From G713 sp034717835 (GTDB lineage Bacteria > Chloroflexota > Anaerolineae > B4-G1 > SLSP01), in contig JAYELZ010000117.1 of NCBI GenBank assembly GCA_034717835.1, forward strand, positions 1 through 16,627: a stretch of DNA of 16,627 nucleotides. The letters run 5' to 3'. The translations under genes were made by a program, and so were the position numbers. How positions within the stretch are numbered: the stretch's first letter is position 1; each line of letters opens with the position of its first letter. A model generated the notes under the pieces. That model was not told the origin of the DNA. It saw only the letters and a list, made by a program, of their open reading frames with translations, and made no database searches. Below, piece by piece: positions 7,159 to 14,054 of this stretch.

Positions 7159-7190
7159 TTGGGTAGTCGGCAGTTGGATGGTCTGCTAAT
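7151..7190. repeat. Degenerate tagtcgg/tagttgg word repeat
   Basis: Around the rnc stop and beyond, the sequence carries short repeated words (GAGTAGTTGGGTAGTCGG, CAGTTGG, ATGGTC) closely like the 23-bp tandem repeats at 16514-16571. About 30 bp downstream are cctaatccctacttccta words. This is simple-sequence-derived intergenic material and not a gene. Confidence 0.45.
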
Positions 7191-7219
7191 TGACAGTCAG
7201 ACACTGTCTTACATTTACT
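7190..7219 (+). promoter_or_regulatory. clpC promoter with palindrome on the -35 box
   Basis: A consensus TTGACA (7190-7195) is followed, after 18 bp, by TTTACT (7214-7219, 4 of 6 matches to TATAAT). The inverted repeat GACAGT-N5-ACTGTC (7192-7197 and 7203-7208) overlaps the -35 and spacer, so it could be an operator. It does not match CIRCE, HAIR or CtsR sites as I know them. The predicted start is near 7226, leaving a leader of about 65 nt. Confidence 0.45.
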
Positions 7220-7291
7220 CCCTAATCCCTACTTCCTACCGTCTCCCGTTTATTTTTTGCTAGCTACTGGACTTCTATTTGCGGAGGATTT

Positions 7292-9802
7292 ATGATGCGT
7301 TTTGATCGTTTTACCGAACGAGCTCAGCAGGCGGCGCAACAAGCGTTAACTCTGGCCTCTCAATATGGGCACAGTCAAGTGGACGTGGAGCATCTGTTGA
7401 TGGCGTTGCTCCAACAGGACGCCGGTATGGTCCCCGAAGTACTCTCGGAGCTGGGTGTAGATATCTCCAAATTGACGTCGCAGGTCGATAAACTGCTGCG
7501 GGAGGGTTCTCGATCTAGTATCTATGGTGCGCGTGGTGGGCAACAGCAGATATTTATCACCCCACGTGTCAAACGGGCCTTGGATTTGGCGCGTGAGGAG
7601 GCGAGCAAATTCAAGGATGAGTATATCTCCACAGAGCATTTGCTGCTAGCCATGTTGCATGATCGCGGCTCGGCGCTAGCTAATATCTTCCAGCGAGAAA
7701 AAATCACCTATGATCGGGTGCTGGAGCAGGTACATAAAATTCGGGGCGGCAAACATGTCACCTCCGCGCAGGCAGAAACGGAGGGTTATCGCATTTTGGA
7801 AAAGTATAGCCGCGATCTGACCCAGATGGCGCGCGAGGGCAAGTTGGATCCTGTCATCGGGCGTGGCGCGGAGATTCAACGGGTGATGCAGATTTTGGTG
7901 CGGCGCACGAAGAGCAATCCTGTCTTGATAGGGGAACCGGGGGTGGGTAAAACCGCCATTATTGAAGGGCTGGCCCAAAACATCGCGGATGACAATGTGC
8001 CCGAAATACTCAAGGGGAAACTCTTATTGCAATTAGATTTGGGCGCGCTGGTGGCGGGAACCCGATTCCGAGGTGAGTTTGAGGAGCGATTGAAAGGTAT
8101 TTTGAAGGAGATCGAACAAGCTAAAGGCGAGATTATCCTCTTCATTGACGAGTTGCATACCGTGGTGGGCGCGGGGAATGCCAGCGGCGCCCTGGATGCT
8201 TCCAACATGATTAAACCGGCGCTGGCGCGTGGCGACTTGCAAGCTGTCGGCGCGACTACTTTAGATGAATACCGGCAATATATCGAGAAAGACGGTGCCT
8301 TGGAGCGCCGTTTCGCGCCGATTTATGTGGAGGAACCCTCGGTGGAGGATACCATCGAGATGCTGCGGGGATTGCGCGACCGCTATGAGTCCCATCACCG
8401 CGTGAACATTACTGACGGGGCATTGGCGGCTGCGGCGCGCTTGGCCGAGCGTTATGTCACTGAACGGCACCTACCGGATAAGGCCATTGACTTAATGGAC
8501 GAAGCCGCCGCCAAGCTGCGGGTGACGCTCTTCACCCTGCCCCCCGAGCTGAAGCGGCTAGAACAGCAGCTCAACCGGCTATGCAGCGAAGAAGAAACCG
8601 CCGGCACTACGCGCGATTATGAACGTGCCGCCGAAATCAAGACACAACGCTTGCGCTTGGAACAAGTCTTCGGCAAGCAGCGTGAGGAGTGGCTTAACAG
8701 CCAGCAGCTAGATGAGACGGTGGACGCCGAGGATATCGCGGATATAATCTCGTCCTGGACGGGAATCCCGCTCTCGCAGGTGTTGGAGACTGAGGCGCAG
8801 AAGCTCTTGCGCATGGAAGAAGCGCTGCAGCAACGGATCATCGGGCAAGCTGAGGCGATCCATGTTATCGCTGATGCCATTCGCCGCGCGCGCGCCGGTT
8901 TGAAGGACCCTCGGCGGCCCATCGGCTCCTTCTTCTTCCTGGGGGCTTCGGGGGTGGGCAAGACCGAGACCGCTAAGGCGCTAGCCGATTTTCTCTTTGA
9001 TGACGAGGATGCACTTCAGCGGGTGGATATGAGCGAATATCGCGAGGGGCACACAGTCTCGCGGCTCTTCGGTGCGCCTCCCGGCTACGTGGGGTACGAT
9101 AAGGGGGGGCAACTCACTGAGGCTGTGCGTCGTCGTCCTTATCAAGTGATACTTTTCGATGAAATTGAAAAGGCCCATGCCGACGTCTGGAACGCGCTGT
9201 TACAAATCATTGACGAAGGGCGCTTGACCGATGGGCAGGGGCGCGTGGTAGATTTTCGCAATACGGTGCTCATTATGACCTCCAACATAGGGACGCAATA
9301 TGCGCGCGAGGGAGGAGTGCTGGGCTTTGGGCACGGGCGGGACGAAGCCGCCGAGGAAATTGAAGCGCAGCATCGGATGAAGGCCGAACTGAAAAAGACT
9401 TTCCGGCCAGAATTTATCAACCGGGTGGATGAGATTATCGTCTTCAACAACCTGACGCTAGAAGCCGTAGAACAAATTGTGGATTTACAATTGGCTGAGG
9501 TGTTGGAACGGCTGGCAGAATATGAATTAGGGGTGGTGCTGACGCCCGCGGCCAAACATTGGTTGGCCGAACAGGGCTATGATGCGCAGTTCGGAGCGCG
9601 CCCCTTGCGCCGTGCCATTCAACGCTACGTAGAAAGCCCGCTAAGCGTGGAGCTCTTGCGAGGTAAATTTGAGGCTGGCACAGAAATCCAAGTTGATCTA
9701 GGGGAGGATAATACCCTGGTCTTTCTACCGGTGAAGAGTGAGTCGGATAATCTGACACTTGAAGTCGCGGTTCCCGCGGCGAAGTCCACCGACGAGAGCT
9801 AG
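7292..9802 (+). CDS. clpC: ClpC-type AAA+ unfoldase of the Clp protease
   Basis: Hsp100 hexameric unfoldase expected to feed substrates to ClpP (not in this window). The order of parts is: Clp N-terminal double repeat (about 3-150); AAA-1 with Walker A GEPGVGKT (214-221) and Walker B ILFIDE (282-287); a short coiled middle domain (about 411-475, containing the UVR-like DYERAAEIK); AAA-2 with GASGVGKT (551-558) and VILFDE (619-624); and the C-terminal D2-small domain to about 814. The middle domain is about half the length of that in ClpB. The LGF tripeptide at 677-679 sits where ClpP-binding loops (IGL/VGF/LGF) occur. Both points favour ClpC over the disaggregase ClpB. GGAGG lies 4 nt before the first ATG but 7 nt before the second (7295), so MRFDRF may be the true N-terminus. 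Confidence 0.93.
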   Translation: MMRFDRFTERAQQAAQQALTLASQYGHSQVDVEHLLMALLQQDAGMVPEVLSELGVDISKLTSQVDKLLREGSRSSIYGARGGQQQIFITPRVKRALDLAREEASKFKDEYISTEHLLLAMLHDRGSALANIFQREKITYDRVLEQVHKIRGGKHVTSAQAETEGYRILEKYSRDLTQMAREGKLDPVIGRGAEIQRVMQILVRRTKSNPVLIGEPGVGKTAIIEGLAQNIADDNVPEILKGKLLLQLDLGALVAGTRFRGEFEERLKGILKEIEQAKGEIILFIDELHTVVGAGNASGALDASNMIKPALARGDLQAVGATTLDEYRQYIEKDGALERRFAPIYVEEPSVEDTIEMLRGLRDRYESHHRVNITDGALAAAARLAERYVTERHLPDKAIDLMDEAAAKLRVTLFTLPPELKRLEQQLNRLCSEEETAGTTRDYERAAEIKTQRLRLEQVFGKQREEWLNSQQLDETVDAEDIADIISSWTGIPLSQVLETEAQKLLRMEEALQQRIIGQAEAIHVIADAIRRARAGLKDPRRPIGSFFFLGASGVGKTETAKALADFLFDDEDALQRVDMSEYREGHTVSRLFGAPPGYVGYDKGGQLTEAVRRRPYQVILFDEIEKAHADVWNALLQIIDEGRLTDGQGRVVDFRNTVLIMTSNIGTQYAREGGVLGFGHGRDEAAEEIEAQHRMKAELKKTFRPEFINRVDEIIVFNNLTLEAVEQIVDLQLAEVLERLAEYELGVVLTPAAKHWLAEQGYDAQFGARPLRRAIQRYVESPLSVELLRGKFEAGTEIQVDLGEDNTLVFLPVKSESDNLTLEVAVPAAKSTDES

Positions 9803-9879
9803 CGTGTTAGCAGATATGTTGGCTGGATACCGTTCACAGATTTTAGCCCACTCGCCTTCTCGCTTTAGCGCTCGCTCAG

Positions 9880-9908
9880 TTGTCATACATCTGCTCTTAA
9901 AGTATAAT
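9880..9908 (+). promoter_or_regulatory. Sigma70-like promoter of the Bmp transporter operon
   Basis: TTGTCA (9880-9885, 5 of 6 consensus) and a perfect TATAAT (9903-9908) are separated by exactly 17 bp. Transcription would start near 9915, giving a leader of about 234 nt before the lipoprotein ATG. No convincing terminator for clpC lies between 9803 and 9880, so some read-through from clpC is possible. Confidence 0.65.
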
Positions 9909-10148
9909 GAGGGATAGTCATAATAGGCCTGGTCGCTTGGGTATGTTCCAGAGATATTTAAGGAATCCACATCTGTCTTTAGCACACCCACGACCACGAA
10001 AATACTTCACTAATGCAAATGACTTGGTCTTGAAGCAGGCTTTAGACTTTTGGCTTTGGATTTATTTTTTGAAGGAGGTGTATATTACGAAGATCTAGTA
10101 AGCGTTTATTTGACCGTAATTTAAATTAATCTCTAGGAGGAGAATTCT
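9909..10148 (+). promoter_or_regulatory. Long structured 5' leader of the transporter operon
   Basis: The 346-bp gap 9803-10148 holds no credible gene. The leader part contains a long-range stem: TGGTCG (9930-9935) and TGGGT (9938-9942) pair with ACCCA and CGACCA (9986-9996), giving 11 bp with a 2-nt bulge. Inside are a small GUUCC/GGAAU helix (9945-9949 with 9962-9966) and an alternative AGAU/AUCU pairing. Further down come ctttaga/ctttgga words, a T6 run (10065-10070) and an orphan AAGGAGGTG (10072-10080) that precedes only a few codons. The lipoprotein's own AGGAGG is at 10135-10140. I recognise no known riboswitch class, including purine. Confidence 0.4.
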
Positions 10149-12266
10149 ATGCAGAAGAAACTTTGGTCATTGTTTAGTTTGATGTTAGTAGTCAGCATGT
10201 TATTGGCGGCTTGTGCCACTCCTACGCCGGAACCCACCGCGGCTCCTGCGGAAGAGACGGCAGAAGTGGTAGTTACGGAAGAACCGGAACCTTCCATCCT
10301 GGTGGGCATGGTCACGGATATGGGCGGCGTGGATGACAAATCCTTCAACGCCACTTCTTGGAAAGGTGTGGAGCGCGCAATTGAAGAGTTGAACGTTGAC
10401 GGTTCCTACTTGGAATCCCAGCAGCAGACCGATTACGCCACCAACATTACCCAATTCGTGAAGCAGGGCACAGATCTCATCGTCACCGTGGGCTTCATGT
10501 TGGCGGATGATACGGCTAAGTTTGCGGAAGAAAATCCTGACACCAACTTCGCGATCGTGGATTTTTCTTTTGGCGGACAGTTTGATAACGTGCGCGGCTT
10601 GACCTTCTCTACCGATCAGGCGGGCTTCTTGGCGGGCTACGCGGCAGCGGCGGCTTCCAAGACTGGTAAAATCGCGACCTTCGGCGGCATCAACATCCCG
10701 CCCGTAACTATTTTCATGGTCGGCTTTGAAGCGGGCGCGCACTATTACAACGAGCAGCACGGCGCCAACGTTGAGGTATTGGGTTGGAACAGTGCCAAAA
10801 ACAACGGCGTTTTCGTGGGTAACTTTGAATCCACCGATGATGGCCGGCGTGTGGCGGAAGAGTTCCTCTCTGAGGGCGCGGACGTCATTATGCCCGTCGC
10901 CGGGCCGGTGGGACTGGGCTCTGCGCAGGCAATCAAAGAATATGGCGATGCGTGGATCGTGGGCGTGGATACCGACTGGACCGTCAGCGCGCCGGAATAC
11001 GCGGACATCGTACTCACCAGCGTAATGAAGAACATGGATGTGGCAGTTTTCAACACTGCCAAGAAGGCTGCGGATGAGGGCTTTGAGAGTTTCCACGGTG
11101 AGACCTACGTGGGTTCTCTGGAAAACAACGGGGTAGGCATTGCCTCCGTCGCTGAAGGCGCCGTTTCTTCTGAAACATTGCAAGAGGTGGAAGATGCCAA
11201 ACAGGCCATCATTCACGGCGATGTGAAGACTGGCTGGAATGCGTATTTGGAAAATTTGGGCGGCGAGTCCGAGGAACCTGAGTATCGTGATATCGTCGTG
11301 GGTATGGTCACGGATATGGGCGGGGTAGATGATAAATCCTTTAACGCCACTTCTTGGCAGGGTATGGAGCGGGCGATTGAGGAACTGGGCGTGGAAGGAT
11401 CCTACCTGGAATCCCAGCAACAGACCGATTACGCCACCAACATCACCCAATTTGTGAAGCAGGGTACGGACCTCATCGTCACCGTAGGCTTTATGTTGGC
11501 GGATGATACAGAGAAGTTTGCGGAAGAGAATCCCGATACCAACTTCGCTATTGTGGACTACTCCTTTGGCGGCGCGTATGACAACGTGCGCGGTTTGACC
11601 TTTGCAATTGATGAGGCGGGCTTCTTGGCGGGTTACACAGCCGCCGCGGCCTCCAAAACTGGCAAAATCGCGACCTTCGGTGGCATCAATATCCCGCCGG
11701 TAACGCAGTTCATGGTCGGCTTCGAGGCGGGCGCGCACTATTACAATGAACAGAATAGCACCCAGGTTGAAGTGTTGGGCTGGAATTCTGCTGAGAACAA
11801 CGGCGTTTTCGTAGGCAACTTCGACTCCACCGATGATGGCCGGCGTGTGGCGGAAGAGTTCCTCTCTGAGGGCGCAGACGTCATCATGCCCGTGGCTGGG
11901 CCGGTAGGACTGGGCTCTGCGCAGGCAATCAAAGAATATGGCGATGCCTGGATCGTGGGAGTGGATACTGACTGGACCGTCAGCGCGCCGGAATACGCGG
12001 ACATCGTACTCACCAGTGTAATGAAGAACATGGATGTGGCGGTTTTCAATACGATCAAGATGGTCGCTGCGCAAGGTTTCGAAAGCTTCCATGGCGAGAC
12101 CTACGTAGGCTCCCTGGAAAACAACGGAGTGGGACTAGCTTCTGTCTCCGAAGGCGCGATCTCTGATGAGGCGGTTGACGGCTTGGAAGAAGTTAAACAA
12201 GCTCTAATTCACGGCGACGTGAAAACTGGGTGGACCGACTACCTGGTCAGTCTGAGTGAAGAGTAG
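10149..12266 (+). CDS. Tandem double-domain Bmp-family substrate-binding lipoprotein
   Basis: An extracytoplasmic receptor for an ABC importer; well-studied Bmp/PnrA/NupN members bind purine nucleosides, so a nucleoside or related ligand is likely but unproven. The signal peptide ends in a lipobox LAAC with Cys22 as the lipidated residue. A Pro/Glu/Thr-rich linker (about 23-48) follows. The chain then contains two complete Bmp domains, about 50-370 and 382-702, joined by a short acidic linker (GGESEEPEYR). Each has GMVTDMGGVDDKSFN, FGGINIPPV, MPVAGPVGLGSAQ and GVDTDW. A hand alignment gives about 43 differences in 323 positions (near 87% identity). Normal family members have one domain and about 350-400 residues; this one has 705. 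AGGAGG lies 8 nt before the ATG. A strong terminator follows the stop. Confidence 0.93.
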   Translation: MQKKLWSLFSLMLVVSMLLAACATPTPEPTAAPAEETAEVVVTEEPEPSILVGMVTDMGGVDDKSFNATSWKGVERAIEELNVDGSYLESQQQTDYATNITQFVKQGTDLIVTVGFMLADDTAKFAEENPDTNFAIVDFSFGGQFDNVRGLTFSTDQAGFLAGYAAAAASKTGKIATFGGINIPPVTIFMVGFEAGAHYYNEQHGANVEVLGWNSAKNNGVFVGNFESTDDGRRVAEEFLSEGADVIMPVAGPVGLGSAQAIKEYGDAWIVGVDTDWTVSAPEYADIVLTSVMKNMDVAVFNTAKKAADEGFESFHGETYVGSLENNGVGIASVAEGAVSSETLQEVEDAKQAIIHGDVKTGWNAYLENLGGESEEPEYRDIVVGMVTDMGGVDDKSFNATSWQGMERAIEELGVEGSYLESQQQTDYATNITQFVKQGTDLIVTVGFMLADDTEKFAEENPDTNFAIVDYSFGGAYDNVRGLTFAIDEAGFLAGYTAAAASKTGKIATFGGINIPPVTQFMVGFEAGAHYYNEQNSTQVEVLGWNSAENNGVFVGNFDSTDDGRRVAEEFLSEGADVIMPVAGPVGLGSAQAIKEYGDAWIVGVDTDWTVSAPEYADIVLTSVMKNMDVAVFNTIKMVAAQGFESFHGETYVGSLENNGVGLASVSEGAISDEAVDGLEEVKQALIHGDVKTGWTDYLVSLSEE
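10296..12254 (+). repeat. In-frame 996-bp-period tandem duplication inside the lipoprotein gene
   Basis: Copy 1 (10296-11258) and copy 2 (11292-12254) are offset by exactly 996 bp. Identical runs include 50 bp at 10830-10879/11826-11875, and others of about 40-47 bp nearby. Divergence is uneven by hand count: about 14% over the first 210 bp but about 5-6% over roughly 237 bp starting at 10821. Most changes are silent third-base changes, so the duplication is not brand new and both copies have been under selection. Confidence 0.9.
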
Positions 12267-12275
12267 TTGATTATT

Positions 12276-12311
12276 GAGAGGCGGTGCTTGCGAAAGTGCC
12301 GCCTCTTTTTT
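12276..12311 (+). terminator. Strong intrinsic terminator after the binding-protein gene
   Basis: A 12-13-bp stem GAGGCGGTGCTT/AAGTGCCGCCTC (two G-U pairs) is closed by a GCGA tetraloop of the GNRA type and followed by six T residues (12306-12311). It begins 10 bp after the stop codon. As no promoter is seen before the ATPase gene, the transporter genes probably depend on read-through, giving more binding protein than permease. Confidence 0.88.
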
Positions 12312-12316
12312 ATCTA

Positions 12317-12497
12317 GTAGGGCGGAATGACATTCCGCCTTTACCAAAACTTAAGAGACAGAATAACATTCCGCCTTTACCAAAACTTGAGGGACGGAAT
12401 AACATTCCGTCCTACCAAAACTTAAGAGACGGAATAACATTCCGCCTTTACCAAAACTTAAGAGACGGAATAACATTCCGTCCTACCAAAACCTGAG
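12317..12497. repeat. Five-unit palindromic tandem repeat array
   Basis: Five contiguous units of 35-36 bp occupy most of the 240-bp gap between the lipoprotein and ATPase genes (starts about 12320, 12356, 12392, 12427, 12463). Each has the pattern (G/A)G(A/-)CGGAAT-AAC-ATTCCG(C/T)C, then TACCAAAACTTAAG. Units 2+3 and 4+5 form a 71-bp dimer repeat. Unit 1 pairs GGCGGAAT with ATTCCGCC; unit 3 pairs GGACGGAAT with ATTCCGTCC. The last unit runs straight into the AGGAGG of the ATPase gene. There are no unique spacers, so it is not CRISPR. Confidence 0.9.
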
Positions 12498-12506
12498 GAG
12501 GGAGCT

Positions 12507-14054
12507 ATGCCCCCAGTGCTAGAGTTAAAAGGCATTACCAAACGCTTCCCCGGAGTGCTGGCTAATGATCATATTGATCTACAGCTGCATGAAGGGGAAG
12601 TGTTGGCGCTTCTAGGGGAAAATGGAGCCGGCAAGAGCACCTTGATGAACGTGCTTTACGGTCTCTATACACCTGAGGAAGGGGAGATCTTTGTTCGTGG
12701 ACAACGAGCTGACATTCAGGAACCTAATGATGCGATTGATTTGGGCATCGGGATGGTACATCAACACTTCATGTTGGTGCCGGTATTCACCGTGGCTGAA
12801 AATGTCATGTTAGGAATGGAATCGATCAAGAACGGGGTGCTCTTGGATCGGCAAGCTGCTGCTGACCGCATTCGTAATATCTCCCAGAAATACGGATTGG
12901 ATGTGGAGCCAGATGATATGGTGGGGGATCTGCCCGTCGGTTTGCAGCAGCGTGTGGAAATCATCAAATTGCTCTATCGCAACGCGGACATTTTGATCTT
13001 GGATGAGCCAACGGCAGTCCTCACCCCGCAAGAGGTTGAAGGACTATTTGAAGTGATTCATTCCCTTGTGGCGCAGGGGAAATCGGTAATTTTCATTTCC
13101 CACAAACTTAAAGAGATACGCGAGATCGCCGATCATGTGGCGGTACTGCGTCGCGGTAAGATGGTCGGCAAGGCCGATCCCCACCAGAGTAGTGAGCGCG
13201 ATTTGGCCTCGTTGATGGTAGGGCGTGACGTGATCCTGGAGGTCTCCAAGGGGCCAGCCAATCCAGCGGATGTAGTATTGGTGGTCGAGGATTTGCGCGT
13301 GATGGGGGACAGAGGGAAGATCGCGGTGGAAGGCATCTCCTTTGAAGTGCATGCTGGCGAGATAGTCGGCGTAGCAGGAGTGCAAGGTAACGGCCAGACG
13401 GAGCTGGTCGAGGTGCTTACCGGTCTGCGGGAAGCGCTCGGCGGTTCGGTGCGTCTACTGGGGCACGAGGTGCTCAACGCGGCACCACGTCGTATCACCG
13501 AGTTGGGCACAGCGCATATTCCCGAAGATCGGCACCGTGACGGCTTGGTGTTGGGTTACTCCATCGCTGATAACTTAATTCTTAATACCTACTACCTACC
13601 GCCAGTGGCGCGAGGCCTGGTAATGCAAGCCGCGGTGATCAACCAGCGCGCAGACGAGCTGATAGCCGAGTACGACGTGCGCACGCCGAGCATTGTGACG
13701 CCCGTCGGGAACCTTTCCGGGGGTAATCAGCAGAAGGTGATTGTGGCGCGCGAATTGAGCCGGGACGTCTCGCTGGTTATCGCCTCGCAGCCCACGCGCG
13801 GTTTGGATGTGGGTTCTATCGAGTACATTCACTCGCAATTGGTGCAGAAACGCGATGAGGGCGCCGCGGTCTTTGTCGTTTCTTCCGAGCTGGATGAGGT
13901 GTTATCGCTGGCAGATCGCATCGTGGTGCTTTTTGATGGACAGATCATGGATGTGGTGCCGGCCGCAACAGCGGTCAAAGAAGAGATTGGCTTGCTGATG
14001 GCCGGGGTGCATTCGCAGGCAGAATTGGAAGCCAAGCGGGAGGCGGCAGCATGA
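12507..14054 (+). CDS. Double-domain ABC transporter ATPase (NupO/RbsA-like)
   Basis: The energy-coupling subunit of the nucleoside/sugar-type importer, cytoplasmic and bound to the two permeases that follow. It contains two ABC domains in 515 residues, the usual size. Domain 1 is fully equipped: Walker A GENGAGKS (37-44), Q-loop near HQHFML (85-90), signature LPVGLQQRVE (142-151), Walker B ILILDEPTA (162-170) and switch SHK (198-200). Domain 2 is degenerate, as usual in this family: GVQGNGQTE (291-299) lacks the Walker A Lys, signature LSGGNQQK is at 403-410, and the Walker B Asp/Glu region reads VIASQPTRGLD (424-434). The start has AGGAGG 5 nt upstream, inside the end of the repeat array. 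Its stop overlaps the next start (ATGA). Confidence 0.95.
   Translation: MPPVLELKGITKRFPGVLANDHIDLQLHEGEVLALLGENGAGKSTLMNVLYGLYTPEEGEIFVRGQRADIQEPNDAIDLGIGMVHQHFMLVPVFTVAENVMLGMESIKNGVLLDRQAAADRIRNISQKYGLDVEPDDMVGDLPVGLQQRVEIIKLLYRNADILILDEPTAVLTPQEVEGLFEVIHSLVAQGKSVIFISHKLKEIREIADHVAVLRRGKMVGKADPHQSSERDLASLMVGRDVILEVSKGPANPADVVLVVEDLRVMGDRGKIAVEGISFEVHAGEIVGVAGVQGNGQTELVEVLTGLREALGGSVRLLGHEVLNAAPRRITELGTAHIPEDRHRDGLVLGYSIADNLILNTYYLPPVARGLVMQAAVINQRADELIAEYDVRTPSIVTPVGNLSGGNQQKVIVARELSRDVSLVIASQPTRGLDVGSIEYIHSQLVQKRDEGAAVFVVSSELDEVLSLADRIVVLFDGQIMDVVPAATAVKEEIGLLMAGVHSQAELEAKREAAA

Noticed and set aside
7292..9802. ClpB disaggregase assignment
   Set aside because: The middle domain is too short, and an LGF loop is present at the ClpP-contact position, so ClpC fits better.
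9907..10098. A 63-codon frame in the leader of the transporter operon
   Set aside because: Its ATG lies in the -10 box of the predicted promoter, it has no Shine-Dalgarno, and its composition is not protein-like. The AAGGAGGTG near its end would serve only a few codons.
9909..10148. Purine, preQ1 or other known riboswitch in the leader
   Set aside because: I could not find the conserved core motifs of any class I know; only generic stems are visible.
10200..12092. A 630-codon open frame on the minus strand opposite the lipoprotein gene
   Set aside because: It is antisense to a clearly coding, duplicated Bmp gene with signal peptide and family motifs. Its own translation has no recognisable domain and no ribosome-binding site, and its length is explained by codon bias of the plus-strand gene.
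12284..12496. A 70-codon frame running through the repeat array
   Set aside because: It begins inside the terminator stem and its sequence is only translated repeat (PPLPKL, NLRDGITF). It has no ribosome-binding site.
12317..12497. CRISPR array
   Set aside because: Repeats are contiguous, imperfect and lack unique spacers, and no cas genes are nearby. They are palindromic intergenic repeats.
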